In this document: positions 36,601 through 49,300 of the stretch, piece by piece
Layout of the letters: each line of letters opens with the position of its first letter
How positions within the stretch are numbered: position 1 is the first letter of the stretch
Assembly: GCF_026151205.1 (NCBI RefSeq)
Contig: NC_087079.1
Coordinates: 1,452,028-1,516,027 of the forward strand
Direction of reading: 5' to 3'
DNA from: Bolinopsis microptera
Lineage: Eukaryota; Ctenophora; Tentaculata; Lobata; Bolinopsidae
Length of the DNA stretch: 64,000 nt
Notes under the pieces: model-generated
The model's input: only the letters and a program-made list of their open reading frames with translations
Told to the model about the DNA's origin: nothing
The model's database searches: none
Position numbers and translations under genes: made by a program

Positions 36601-39050
36601 ACACATACGTACATAATGTGCATACTTATGTTTCATGACTGTATAGTAATAATGATGCACACGCACACCTATTCTTGGTACTAGAACCTGAGATTCCTGA
36701 CGATAATATGACCAGTTATCGACCTTAACTATCAACCTTAATTATATTAAAAGGGCCCCCGCATTATTTGTGATTCAACTATTTGTTTGTTACTAATGTC
36801 AGATCGTTGCGTAATGTAATTATTTGTGCATAATTCGCATAATTCACATATTTTACAATTAAGGCTCACGATTTGGAGTTCTTCTTCAAGCTAATTGTTA
36901 ACACTGTAAAACAGTAGGCTATGGACTATGGCATGGAATGTTCGCTTAATTTCAGAATATTTTCTACCTCTGTAACTGCAATAATACTCTACATTTTTCT
37001 CTATTTTACAACTCTTTTTTCATTGGGTATTAAAGTGTAAAGTAGTTGTAATTATTATATCCTGATATTTATGAATGTGAAACGTGGAATATCCTGACTC
37101 CTGAGTAGATATTGCATATCGACTATCGTAAGATAAAAGTTTGCATTCTTCAGAAAACTAGTTCCTACTTGATATCGACCTGCTTACACACAAGACATAC
37201 ACACTCCACACAGTGGATATCGTATCTTGAGTACTAACTATTTTAATATCATGTATCATGCACGTTGCAACCACTGCCTTACTTTATAAAAGTCGGGATC
37301 CAGAAATCCCTTTTATTTATTTAGAGCTGTCAGCTGTGTAGATAGTGCTAGTAGATACGTGTGGGGAGGCAGTGAAATCAGTACCAAGGGGACCGTGGCG
37401 GTACTGCAAATGAAAAGGAGATTGATTCCTCGTCCACTTCATTAATTCCTTCGTTTATTCATTCATTCAGAAGTCAATAAATCAATTCTGCATATGTAGC
37501 TTAATCTCCAGCAGGTTATTATAATAATAAAATTGATTCTTGAGGAAGTGCAATTTCTCCAAAACGTCAGAAATTTGTATTATTGGCAGTATTGTCCATA
37601 TATGATTAATTTTGATTTAACCAATTATCTTTTGGCAGGGTCTCATATTTGTAGTGGACTGCGCTGACAGAGACAGAATCGAGGAAGCAAGACACGAACT
37701 GCATCGAATAATTAACGACAGAGAAATGAGGGAGGCAGTAATTCTCATATTTGCGAACAAGCAAGATCTTCAAGACGGTATGTCACAAGTATTTCAAATA
37801 TTTGTGTACGGAATTAGTTGTAGATCACACAGGCGTAGGTGTGTACTATTTTATCAGAATTATAAAGTCAAAATAGAAATTCACACGTAAGATAGGTTAG
37901 TGATCTAATATCTTGTTAAAAGTTGTGACAGCATCTCAACCAAACAATGCCACGCCCTTGTGTTTAAACTCTCTCAAATTGTTACAATGTGACAAGTCGT
38001 TTGGCAGTAGAGATTTTGCACTTCTTCCACTTTCGCTGGTTTTATATATTGCACATTGGCCAGCGCAATACGGAATAATAGCCACATTTTGAGGCGGTTT
38101 TCTTTTGGCCGCGTGACAGTTACAACTTTTGCGCGCGCAGTGCGCGGCACCTCAAGCTGCTTATTGCTAGCAATTTAATCGTATGTAGATGGTGTACGCT
38201 GTACCATTTTGTGTACTTGGCTGAAAGTACATTTTATACACAGTTTGAAATTAGTCTAGATTACAATATAATTTGAGCACTTATTTTGCAATGAAATATA
38301 CATAAGAGCGATAATTTAATGTCCAATCAAATAAAACATACTGATTAATTTGGGATCTATTATAATTGGTAATTACCAACGACTTACAATTCTAATCGAA
38401 CGAGCCGTCATCTTGCTTCGTGGGAAACATGCTCGATTCGTTTGGAAAACAAAATGTCTACTCTTTGTTGACGCTCTACTTAAAAGTGCATCGAGTCCCT
38501 TTATTAAAGCAGGAGAAATGCTCTCTTATCAGAACTAACTTCTCGAATTTGTGAAGAAAAGTTAAAAATAATGTTCAGAACTAACTTCTCGAATTTGTGA
38601 AGAAAAGTTAAAAATAATGTTCAAACCAGACCACTCAAGTTACAATTACGATACAACTTTTGTTATGGTATTATCACTAACCGTTGATTTTTCAGCCATG
38701 AGGCCTGCTGAAATCCAAGAAAAGCTTGGTTTGTCAAAGATCGCCGACAGAAAATGGTACGAATAAAATCTGTTAATCTACTATTTATACCAGTACTTAA
38801 ATTGACTAAGCAATGTTTTACAATTTATTTAATAACATTTAAAAATAAACACGACTGTTGCCTCTAATCTGGAAAGGATCCCCTTTTTCTGATACACCTT
38901 AGTTCCGTTCACATCACACTCTTAAATTACTTTTTCAACAACCATCTTTTAAAAACAAAACCCCGCAGGTTTGTCCAGCCCTCATGCTCGACTACAGGCG
39001 ATGGGCTTTACGAAGGACTTAACTGGCTGACTGCCAACGCTAAGGGCTAA
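24625..39050 (+). CDS. ARF6: ADP-ribosylation factor 6 (small GTPase), first exon(s) missing
   Basis: Five exons join in phase: 24625-24704, 36475-36534, 37639-37777, 38696-38756 and 38969-39050 (TAA). They encode about 139 residues, from the switch I region ([19 protein letters not shown]) to the C-terminus. Visible motifs are [12 protein letters not shown] (G3/switch II), ANKQD (G4) and the SCSTTGDG region (G5). The residues [15 protein letters not shown] and VDCADRDRI are typical of ARF6, not ARF1. ARF6 is normally about 175 residues; the myristoylated start and P-loop (about 36 residues) must lie upstream, perhaps in the 23.6-kb gap. It acts at the plasma membrane in endocytosis and actin remodelling (family knowledge). 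The 11.8-kb intron is full of repeats. Confidence 0.93.
26071..26218 (-). mobile_element. LINE 3' end, second copy
   Basis: On the minus strand the frame reads [20 protein letters not shown], then [18 protein letters not shown] and a stop, followed by (AGT)n. It is the same 3' terminus as at 5310-5545 with a few substitutions, and is heavily 5'-truncated. It lies in the long ARF6 intron. Confidence 0.8.
26962..29430. repeat. Segmental duplication, copy A
   Basis: Nearly identical to 31391-33860 (offset 4429 bp at the start), with a handful of substitutions and small indels. It begins at AATATAAAAAC, just after a shared ACACTAAT, and ends inside the 17-bp minisatellite. No coding exon is seen. 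Lies in the ARF6 intron. Confidence 0.93.
29229..29430. repeat. 17-bp minisatellite (copy A)
   Basis: Units of AATACACTAACACGTGC, with variation between CACGTGC, CACGTAC and CATGTAC. The array is shorter than its counterpart at 33660-34020. Confidence 0.9.
29433..31390 (+). mobile_element. LINE fragment: 5' region, endonuclease and start of reverse transcriptase
   Basis: An open frame runs from 29705 to about 31390. It contains [14 protein letters not shown] (start of the EEP/APE-type endonuclease), [12 protein letters not shown] and [11 protein letters not shown] (the catalytic Asp-Asn and SDH motifs). A Lys/Glu-rich linker follows, then the RT beginning ([18 protein letters not shown] and [14 protein letters not shown]). 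These are the sequences often mis-annotated as craniofacial development protein 2-like. The frame stops being LINE-like after VANTNN, where duplicated non-LINE DNA begins, so the palm domain is lost. It may be the same family as the 3' ends at 5.4 and 26.1 kb. Confidence 0.9.
31391..33860. repeat. Segmental duplication, copy A'
   Basis: Second copy of 26962-29430, fused to the truncated LINE at 31390/31391. Differences include a 4-bp deletion near 32815 and a TACA-like insertion near 33145. After the minisatellite the two flanks are unrelated. Confidence 0.93.
33660..34020. repeat. 17-bp minisatellite (copy A')
   Basis: The same AATACACTAACACGTGC unit as at 29229-29430, with extra units including CACCTGC variants at 33895-33955. 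The length difference between the two copies shows instability after the duplication. Confidence 0.9.
34021..34850. other. ARF6 intron, nothing recognised
   Basis: No exon or repeat was recognised apart from a CA-rich stretch (ACACATGTA) near 34025-34060. Confidence 0.5.
34852..35222. repeat. 22-bp minisatellite with CACGTG and AGATCT in each unit
   Basis: About 16-17 copies. Each unit carries AGATCTAGCACGTGACC followed by CTGTC. CACGTG is the palindromic E-box core, and AGATCT is a second palindrome. Variants are few (GTGCCC, GACCATG, GATCTTG). Located in the large ARF6 intron. Confidence 0.93.
35680..36035. repeat. 19-bp minisatellite with a partly alternating 38-bp pattern
   Basis: Units of GGTAACTGAGCAGGGA end in GGT or TGT. 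In the first half the two types alternate, giving a 38-bp higher-order repeat. In the last part GAGCAGG changes to GAGAAGG. Pro/Ser/Thr-rich open frames on the minus strand are a by-product of the repeat. Confidence 0.92.
38530..38621. repeat. 46-bp tandem duplication
   Basis: CAGAACTAACTTCTCGAATT and the following sequence occur twice head to tail, in the ARF6 intron just before exon 38696-38756. Confidence 0.85.
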
Positions 39051-40600
39051 TCTTGAAAATCTTTGTTAACTTAGAGCTCACGGACTGATAAAGAGGCTGC
39101 ACTGCAGATTTTAGTTTTTTAACGTTAAAATCTCTTTCGTTTCGGTACAAGTCAATGCAATGACTATTTTAACTAGGTTAATAGACACAAAGCATTACTA
39201 CGATGTGAGTGATTAAATACTGCACGCTAAAATGGTTTGGGAAGATATATTAATGTATCCTAAATCCATTACCTTCCATTTTATTGAGGACCCAACGGCC
39301 TTTTCTTTACGCTGGAATTCTTGTTCCGGTGCCGTTTCTCGTAAAGAACCAATTCGCAGTTGGTTGAGTGGTTTTTGTATTTTTACTGAAATTGCAAACT
39401 TGATAGATAAAAATGAATTGCATACTTAACTTTCTTTTTATATACAAATGTTTTGTAGACATTTTTTTCGAGAAAACCTGCAAAACATTTCAAGCGTTGA
39501 TTTCATCTGATCTCCTCAGATGCTATTAGAGATTTTATGAAAACTTTACCGTGCTCATGCTTCTTGCTTCATATATGATTTTGTCAGTTTAAATTGGCCC
39601 CTAAAGTTCGTGTGACAGCCACCTGGCAGTCGATTGGTCAATTCTGTAATTAATTAATTAATCAATTACTGTCTCGTGTCAAATCAAGGTGCCTCGTCTC
39701 CTTAGAACACTGGCAATCCAGGGGCAAATTTAAATTGACAACATTATATTCTGAACTGCTTATTCGGACTCTATAACACGATGCTTACTTTTGCCGAGTG
39801 ATTTTTTGAATTGAGATTTAATGATATGATACACTACTATTGTACAATTTGACGGTGAAATTTTAAAATTCTGTCCGGGATATAGAAGCTTTACATGTGA
39901 TGAAATTTTTGATTTGAATTATTTTATAAAACAAACCGTGGTTGTCTGTGGTTATTGGTATGTATGAGACACAGCAACACTCAGCGAATATTTCAAGCTT
40001 TCAACTGGAGAGCACCCCCAGCATTCCATATCAGCTGCCACGTGGTCTACATTCAACTGTGCGTTCACGATACGTAGTAAATATGGAGTATTAGGCGTTG
40101 TTGACTGTTGAGTAGCCCGAACTGAGCGAATAGTAGGCTCTGATTTAAGTCACGTGACTTCTATCCTGCTGTTTGATTGGCTTATTTGAGCTTGCTTTAA
40201 ATTATACCCACTACTGTTTGAAACCGCTATTTGAATATGCACACAAATGTGGTTACGGATGAAATATCGCTGAATGTGCTACCTGATGAGGACTACAAAC
40301 ACTGTTGGAAATGTTCGAGCCTCTAGAGTGGTGTATATTGTCTGAATGTGAATTTGTGTGTGGCCAATTTATTGCGATCGTGTGATAGTATGTAGTGTAC
40401 TGCTCAAAGGAGCTGTTTGACTCGTTCTTGGTAAATACAACGATGTTTCAGAGCACTTTTTAACATTTTTCCTAGCCACATTTATTCACTTTTGGGGTAA
40501 ATTTAATTTAGGAATTTTGTAATGATTATAATAAATATGTTTTTACTGCAGTTCTGCACATCTCTGTCAATAGGCCACAATAAATATTGAAAATATCGCT
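39051..40600 (+). other. Probable ARF6 3' UTR and flank
   Basis: Non-coding sequence after the ARF6 stop. AATAAA-type signals occur near 40526 (ATAATAAATATG) and 40571 (CACAATAAATATTG); either could end the transcript. A small inverted-repeat element lies inside (39587-39741). The UTR end is not determined. Confidence 0.35.
39587..39741. mobile_element. Small MITE-like inverted-repeat element (~155 bp)
   Basis: The left end TCAGTTTAAATTGGCCCCT pairs with the right end AGGGGCAAATTTAAATTGACA as imperfect terminal inverted repeats. The centre has TTAATTAATTAATTAA. No ORF. No clear target duplication was established. Confidence 0.5.
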
Positions 40601-43600
40601 TTTTACTTCGTTCTTTCATTTAATTTTAAATTTTAAAGCTCTAAACGAGTGAACAAGTTCGTACCAAGGCACTCATTATACTATTTAAGTAAATTGGAAA
40701 CCTAAAGACAAACGCTAATGACGTTTCTAAACCTGTTTGACGTAATGAGAAGGATGAACGTGACGTCACAGCCTTCTTGACGTCAAGAAGGACGTACGTA
40801 CGTACGCACGTAGAACCCACCTAATTTATCATTAACGTTTCAGGCTTTCGCTAATTTGTTTGCGGGAAAATTAATAAAATTTTAAGTAAGATCCTGGCAT
40901 TGTACGGAACATCTGAGGCCGGTAGATCTTTTCACCAAACGCTTTGAAGTATTGTCTAAAACAGAAGAACTAAGCAAATACGGGTGTGTGCTTTGTTTAT
41001 TAATTCATTAAGTGGTCACACCTTAGTTCGACTATATCAAAACCATAGATACGTTACATTGGTCGAAGGGATATTGTAAATAAGATGTGACAGATAAAAA
41101 TATGAATCATATAAACTACCTTAAGGCTGATTATCCTTAGTTAATTAAGTAAAGTTCTGTAGGTTTACAAGCTGCATATGAACTAAACCTAATCGTTCAG
41201 ACTTTGCGCGAGTAATAATATTATATAATAATATATTATAAATATCAATATGTATAATATTAGGATTTAGGATATATAATATACCTCCATACAGACTGAG
41301 GACTGGTACTCCATGGTACACAATATTATTGCACAATTTAGTAGCAAATATTCTAGAACTTCAGGAATATCAGACACGTTACAGTGCTCTCGTGTGGCGT
41401 GAAACTGGTTCAGGCTGATATCATTCTACTTTACCAGACAGTCTCCTTACCGCGGCCAATTACAGAGAATTATTGGAGTTTGGCACTGAATAGTTACCTT
41501 GGGTTCAATACAATGCGAGTTATTGCATCTTAACAAATACCAAGAAATAGGAATAGTGCATGCTATGTTTTAGAAAAAATAAATCCCAGTATTAGGACGC
41601 AGACTACCGACTATACAGACTACTGACATGTGAGAAATGTTTCCTATTCAATAGATTTGGATTCGGGTGAGGATATGAGGCATATTTTCCTTGACACGTG
41701 ACAGTGATTCTGGGGTTTGAGTGGTCAATAGTCGAAGCTGATTGGTGAATTTCTGTCACGTGTAAACAAATCTGACTCGCCTCCCCACCATAATCCATAT
41801 TTCATCTATAAACCTACCTCACATAGGGCTCGTGTTGTGTACGGTGGTGGGTAATTCTTGTGTTGTCTTGCAAATGAGTAATATGCAGGTTTTATTATGC
41901 TGTTTGGAGTTGTATAATATGATAACGCTTTAATCGCATAATATTTCATTCTTGTTGCAGAATAGCCAACTCTGCGGTGAAAAAAAAAATAAAACTTTTT
42001 GGGGACAAAAATAGTCTCTTTTTGCTTAGTAGTAGTACACAACACATATCACCTGGGGACCCAGGCTTATAGTGTAAACACGAATAAATTATGAAGATTG
42101 GCAGAGTGACAGACACAAATAGCCTAAACAGGGTACGCAAAACGGTTATCATGGACGCAAAGTAATCTATATAGACAACATACAATGACACACAAATTTG
42201 GATACTGGTAGGAGGGTGGGCTATTAGATACTGTATACATGATGCGGCTTATAACAAGTCTATAATCATTGCATAAGTCTATAATCATTCCTAAACAATC
42301 AAACCCCTGCCCTTTGAAGATTCGAATTAATCATCTGTTTATCATGTATAATTGTAATGTAAGATATAATTGTACCAGCTCCTTTGCCAGGATCAGTATG
42401 TAGTATATCCAGGGAGCAGTGTTTATTGAACGTTCTGTTGCAGTGTCACAACACATGTGATGTAACAACAGAAGACTGCAACTCTATTTTAACTAGAGAG
42501 TAGCTACTCGTTAGTCCTTCATGTCATTTGTCAAGTTTGATCATTGATAGTGCTCAGTTAAATTGAAATATGAACGAGCTTATGATCTAAAGCTGCATCC
42601 TTCTTCCCACCTGATTCTGATTAATTATATTTATAACTTGAAGCTTTACTGTTAGACCTTATAATGACCATGGTATTAAGATTGATATCACGCAAAATGT
42701 AAATAGACTATGAACATAGACCAAGAATCAATTAGCTAAAGATTTTGTTGTTCTAATTAAAATTGCAGCTGCAACAGAGGATTAAGATTGTTGGCAGGTG
42801 TTTTGAAGTTGCCCAGCATGCACCTTCCTTTAATTAATTTTCTTTCTGAACCAGCTCATCTAAATGAATAGTACGTTTATTTCGCCAGGTCAAATAGTTG
42901 TTTGATCCACTTACTCATACTGCATACTGATCTACAGAACGAGCTTTTGAATTTATTTCGCTGCAACTTAAGAGATTTGTAATTTATAAAGACTTTATTA
43001 TTATATTTTAAACCTGGATAATGGATAATAATCCAGCCAACAATACAAGAGGAAGTAAAGAAAACAATTGAATTCCTTGCCACGTGATTTTCACGACAAT
43101 TACAGCAGACAGGGAATAGACTTTAATCGTATATTTGATCATGTTTCTACTTTACGTTTAATTAACTTTCTTTTTGAACCTGTGCCAGCTCATCCAAAGA
43201 ATGGTATGTCTAATTACGTTTCTACTCAGACAGTTGTAAAGAATTTGTGCTTGTTTATCAATACTCCGTAATGATGAGCGATTTAACAGGAAAATAGTTT
43301 TCATGCCAAGAACAGTGACGTAATCAACTTTATGACGTCATGAAATTCCAATCAAATGATCAGTGCGCGGCCCGGGACAATACAAATTGTTTTACAAATG
43401 TAATTGTAAAGAGAAAAATAGTTACTTGAACCAATAACTTAACCTGGATATTGTCCAACTAGCAAGAGGAAGTCAGGGAAACAATCAAATACCTCGTCAC
43501 GAGATATTCACTTGAATAGTATTAGTAGCAGACAGGGTGGCATGACAAACTATTGAATGGTACATTTTGGGCATTTGTTTTTACCACGGCGGTTTCTTGT

Positions 43601-46375
43601 GCAATTGTCTAGACCATTACACAATATCGCTTGACGGACCGGTTTTGTAAACAATGATGGTTTAAGAAAACAATGATGCTGAACTGCGTGCACTTGTTGC
43701 AGCCCTGATACTATCAATAATGATTACCTAATTAGGTAATGACGTTGGCAGTGAATATGGCTGAAATAAAATGCTATATAAACCAATGAGAAGTAATTTA
43801 TTCATTCGACAAAATTGTTTCATCAGTCTTACCACTTCAACTTGAAGTGGACGATGCATTTTAGAATATATCTTTAAATATATTTTTAGTAAGCATATCA
43901 GTATAAGTATTTCCGGAATCGGGAAATTCATATATCAGTATATGATAATCATTCGTAACCTCTCCGGGATAAATATATTTGTAATTCAGCTCTGGAATGA
44001 AAATGTCTCATGGCAGTTTTGAATAATTATTTCACTTTCGTCGCCTTTCATCGATATTTCCAATAAACGTATTTTGCGTTTTATAAAGCTTGTTGGTAAG
44101 TACGTTGATAGCATGTCCCACGTACATAATTTTACCTGGGGACCCCAGGCCGGCTATAATGTTCAATGACAGGCTGAGCTGAGCGCCGCCCAGTAAACAG
44201 AACTTGGAGTGTGTCTCTTATTATCTATCACTTCGTAGATGATCGCAGATTTCCGTAAATTAGATCCTACATTCTGATTCATTTTTAGACCTGTCTTTTT
44301 TTCACGCCGCAATTCTCGTTCCTGGATGCTCATCTCTGACAAATTTTACTCTTTATACATTTCCCGCATGGAGTTGAATGTTTAGTGCCAGTTTGTATAC
44401 TATAGGAGTATTAGTATGTATACTAATACTCCTATAGTATACAAACTGGCATAAAGGTATCATCTCCAGATTTCTACTCATTACCTTTTCTTTGTCTGCC
44501 ACGCTTGCATTAAATTTTTGACGTTTAGAAGAATGAACGATGATATCACTTTGTTCAAAATATCATCAAATTGACTGGAGCTGTATCGCAATTGTGCAGA
44601 AGTGTTCAGTTTTGTTTCGGCCGTCTTTAGAGTAGTCTTATAAATCAATTACTCAATCAATATGTTCAGTAGCAGTTATTAGCACTTACCTTTGCAGCTG
44701 TCTCGTTATTTATAGTGGAACTGCAAGATCGATTTAAGACTTCTAAGATATAGAGTCGTTAGCATCTATTGATAATGCTACACTTGTCAAATGTTAAATG
44801 ACTTAATAAACATGAACATTCGTCGCAAGTAACATTTTTCTTGTGGTACGTGCTTTTTACTTTTTGATAACAATTAACAAGTCTTTGGTGAGGCTCTCTC
44901 AGTTGTACTGCTACAATTTGTACTTCTAGTAGTGACAGCTGGTTATTATTGGATGGTAAAACCTGCAATTCAAATAATTACAACCACAATCTGTGTTGCT
45001 GTAACTTTAGTTTTTAATTTGATTTATAGGAGCTCTAATGAATTTATTCACATGGAATGAACAAAGATCAAATCACAATACCTAGAGTCATAAACATATT
45101 ATACCAGATACCTAATAAAATAGCATAGTTTCGTCTATCTGTTAGTGTTCTCTTCTCACGAGAATTCAACTCCTCGGTTTATTCCTCAGGACTCCTTACT
45201 GATTACTCTTACTCTATGTGTAGTGCAAGGGTTGCGAGGGGCCGGAGAATAAGAGAAGAGGTGATTTTAAAACACAGCATTAGTGTTGATTGTTGAAAAA
45301 AAGAATTTACTTGAAAAATATATTCTATAGAGATAGTATATCAAAATAAAGTTGTTGTTCTCCAACGCTCCTCCCCTCAATTTTTAATTTTTACGACAGT
45401 GATCCTATGCAAATAAAAGAAGCTATTTAGATTAATTAGTCTGTCAAATTTCAAGCAATTAATGGCACCCTGATATCAAAGCTAAAGGAGATATTTATCT
45501 TTTACATCGGTCTAGCTCACAGGGGATTTAAAGGTTTCGTCTGTTTACAAACTTACCATAAGATATAATTATTGTTAGTAAAGCTCTAATGATAAGTTAT
45601 GAGTTATGTTATGATATGCAGGTCCCTCATGGAATAGAACATAAAGTTAGTGACGTAGCAAAGGGAGGTAAAGGGTGGTTTCGGTGCCTTGGCCAGACTG
45701 TGACTGATCATTATTGGGGGAGGGGGAACATTCGTAGTCTTTCATTTCGGCTTCTTTTGTTGCAGTGTTGCTTAATTTGATTTTATCTCTTTTTGATATT
45801 AATATGATATGTGGGAATTTTGGATCTATTCAACAAATATTAATGTAAATAAAACATTAGTACTTCCGGTGCGTAATTCACCGAACAGTCTATTTTTTTT
45901 CAAAGTGAACCTTTTAAGTTAAAGCACACCAATTACTTCCGTCACCGAAAATAGGAGTATAAAGGTAGGGCAGTTTCAAGATCATATTTTATTTTTACGA
46001 CCAACGTTGCAAGGTTCGGTCAAAGGTTGCTTTGTAAATTATGTTTCATCACTCATCAGCGGTCTTTTCCGAGTGAAGTTTTTAAATTTGGATCAATGTG
46101 TCTACCTCACAATTCTTGATTATGTTTGCTTACGTTGTTACTCTCGATTATGCTTGTTTGTTGTTTGCCCACCTATTTGATACATATGACGCTTTTAACT
46201 ATTAATTTTAATAATAATAAATATACTTTTTTTGAATTTCAATATTTACTTTGAGACCAACAAGATCATCATCCGAGTAACAACCACACTTTACATGCTC
46301 AATTTGAATTTTACCGATTCGTGTTAAAGTCGGTGAATCTAATCCGAAAATTGGTTCTCCTTATCAGAACGGATC
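40601..46375. other. Intergenic, no gene recognised
   Basis: No supported exon was found on either strand. Noted items: an ACGTACGTACGTACGCACGT patch (about 40793-40812) after a TTGACGTCAAGAAGG palindrome; two diverged copies of a roughly 110-bp segment (about 43013-43125 and 43443-43545; ACCTGGATA...CAAGAGGAAGT...GCAGACAGGG); and a perfect hairpin at 44386-44451. Short open frames lack splice context or motifs. Confidence 0.45.
44386..44451. repeat. Perfect 32-bp inverted repeat with 2-nt spacer
   Basis: The left arm 44386-44417 (TGCCAGTTTGTATACTATAG...) is the exact reverse complement of the right arm 44420-44451, separated only by GT. It would form a very stable hairpin. It could be a foldback element, a hairpin-RNA locus, a recent snap-back replication event or an assembly artefact. 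Confidence 0.95.
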
Positions 46376-49300
46376 ATGAAAATAGTTTTGTGTTTTCTCC
46401 TACTTTGTGTGCATTGTGGGGTCCTGTCACGAAGCTCGGACTATAAACTTGGCAACACTTACGGGTACAGAAGCTCTAATTCTAAAAATGATATCTGGGA
46501 AGATTCAAAACAAGATGATACATGTTACAAGGTAAAATTATATTTAAAACTGACATTATAGTTATGCTGACAAATATTTACCAGGATCGATCATTTGTGA
46601 ATTCGAAAAAGGTCGTTGCGCATAGAAGTTTGGAAGAAATTTTTTAAACTTCATCATCATGGTACATTATTGTTTGATTTTATTGCATGAATTGATTCGA
46701 TTAGAAAGTTACTCCGAACCATATATACTTCAGCGCGGTATATCGTTCCTAGACAAAAGTTTAGACGATGAAATTGAAGAGGAAATTGCAGGTTTTAACA
46801 TGCAACGTAGTTGGAACGGACGGGTATGTTTTTAAAAGTTTTAATTGTTAGTAGTGCTTGTAACCTTAAGGGTCACAGATGTAAATTTCAATTTATTGCA
46901 GGAGATGATAGCTCTTACTTTCAAGTTTCATCATCATATAAATAATTTAATATCTTTTCTAGTTAATATATGTGAGAAATTCAAATAATGATCCGTCCAA
47001 GAGTAGTAAAATTTGAACATCCTATCCAATTTCTTCAGAAAGTGGTTTATAAGATCGACAACTTACCAAAGTGTACTGATATAAAAGATGCCGCAACAGT
47101 AAAGATGATTATTGACAATGCTGCAGAGACGTGGAATAAAGTTGAGGGGGCTAATGTTATGTGGGTGCAACATTAATTTATATATATATATATATTATTT
47201 ATATTAATTTCTATACATTAGGACTTTGCTACACGTTGTATACATTAGGACTTTGCTACACGTTGTATACCTCTCTCGTGCGATCAAAAGGGGTTGCAGC
47301 GTACGTGTACGTGTGTCAATTAGGACTGGGTTTTCCGACCGGTAACCCTAAAACTTATCTTGACCTTAATCTAAACCCGATTCAAAACAAATTCTATCAC
47401 TATCAGCATGGTTTAAATTTTCGCGTTGGTACTGTAATTGTAAGATTAAAAAAGATATTTTCCTAAAAGATCATCTCATTGCAATGATCTTACTCAACAG
47501 GTTGGTGAATATTGAGGATATTAAAAATAGCAACAAAGTTAAAGACAACCAAGACTTCGACAATAACAGCGAAAAGAACAACAATAACAGCAACGAAGAT
47601 GAGTTTAGTAACGACACCGAAGAAATGGACGAATTACAATCTGCAGACTATAACATTAACGACTCTGAGTCAGACTTTCCAACTGACTACCAGGGTGTTG
47701 ATATAATAGTGAGCTTCGAGCCCTGCAACCACTTGAAACACCGGGATAAGAACCCTAACGCATTCCTGGAGGAGTATGGGGAGGATTGTGAGGGAGTTTA
47801 CGCTCACGCTCATTTCTTCGGTATGTACAAATGTGTAATATATCAACATTATTTTCGAATCACTCTGTTTTTTGTGGTATTTTCTGTCTTCACAAACTTT
47901 ATTTCAGCTGGACTGATACTCGCTCATTTGTCTTACCATTAACTTAAAGTCATAACTATAAGACGGTAACACTGATTATACTCTACAGGTGATATTCATT
48001 TTAACGAGTTGATGACGTGGACAGATAAGGTGTTAACTGAGAAAGATCTGACTTTTAACGATTACGTAAAGCCAAACTTGTACTCTATTGCTTTACATGA
48101 ATTTGGACATAGTCTGGGACTCAGGTGGGTGATTTAAAATTCCTGTAATTAATGGAACTGCATGTTTATAAGTAAGATCCTGTGCCCGAACAGTTTCAGA
48201 GAGTTTTCGGGCAACTGCACTTCTGCCTGATTTTAAATTCCAAAATCTGCAGGCACACGCTCGTGAAACAGGATGCGATGTACTGGGATTTTAGTGGTAT
48301 GAGAAAACAAGAGCTGCTGGAGCTCGGAGAAAACGATATCAAGGAACTTAAGAATCTTTACAAGGGTGAGGGAATTAAACTTATCGAAGTTGTTTTATAA
48401 TTATTTGTTTTATTAATTAGTTTACAACTTGTGACTTAATATTCGAATTTTTAACGAAGCTGCTATAATCCATATACATATTCACTATCTAGATGTTATG
48501 AAGTGCGCGTTTACGAGAGTATATTTGAACTACTTGTTTTCTTCTCAGCCCAATACTTAAATGATATTTCAGTGAAAGATAAGTGTCAAGACAAAGTGTC
48601 CATTTGTTCCAGAAACCAAGATCAGTACTGCAATAACGTTGAACAAAGACCGCTTTGTGCAAAAACCTGCGGCGATTGTGGTAAGTAAACTAGTTAAGGT
48701 GGTCAATATTTCTGTGAGTCCCTTTCCGATAGGACATTTTAATAAAAGATGGATTGAGCGACAATTTGACAGTAAAATGATTATTAGACACGATTTATAT
48801 GACTACTTACACCTCTCTCCCCCAGATGAATGTGGTACAGGCTTAGTAGACGACTATATGAAGTGCAGTGAGAGCATCTGTAACGATATGAATCATCAAA
48901 TGAGACCGTTCTGTCGGAAAACTTGTAAACTTTGTGACCCCGGCTCTATTACTGGTACGAATTTTATTTATAGAATTTGTTAATTCTCAACTGATTTAAA
49001 CTGAGTAAATAATAATATGTGTTTTCTTCAGTATCTGTAAAAGCATTATAGGACGCGCATATCAGCATATTATTTTATCTTTATAAGAACAAAGGGAAAA
49101 CAAATTACTAATGTCTACTGCATGTCTCGTAGTTATTACTCGTTAAAAACTCTTTAAGTACTTAACTCCAATACTTTGATCCCCTCCCCTAATTGCCCTC
49201 CCCCTTCTCTCCTAATCTCCCTCATGATTAACATTGCTCGTCAGGTAAGTGCACTGGACTACCCGGTAATATCTCCCGGCTGATTACAGATGAGAAGTTT

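Noticed and set aside
45589-45780. 63-residue plus-strand frame (MISYELCYDMQ...)
   Set aside because: No domain, no splice partners and ordinary intergenic composition.
47161-47466. Open frame between protease exons with LGLCYTLYT repeated
   Set aside because: It is intronic and contains a 28-bp tandem duplication. The phase-consistent splice 47160 to 47501 skips it.
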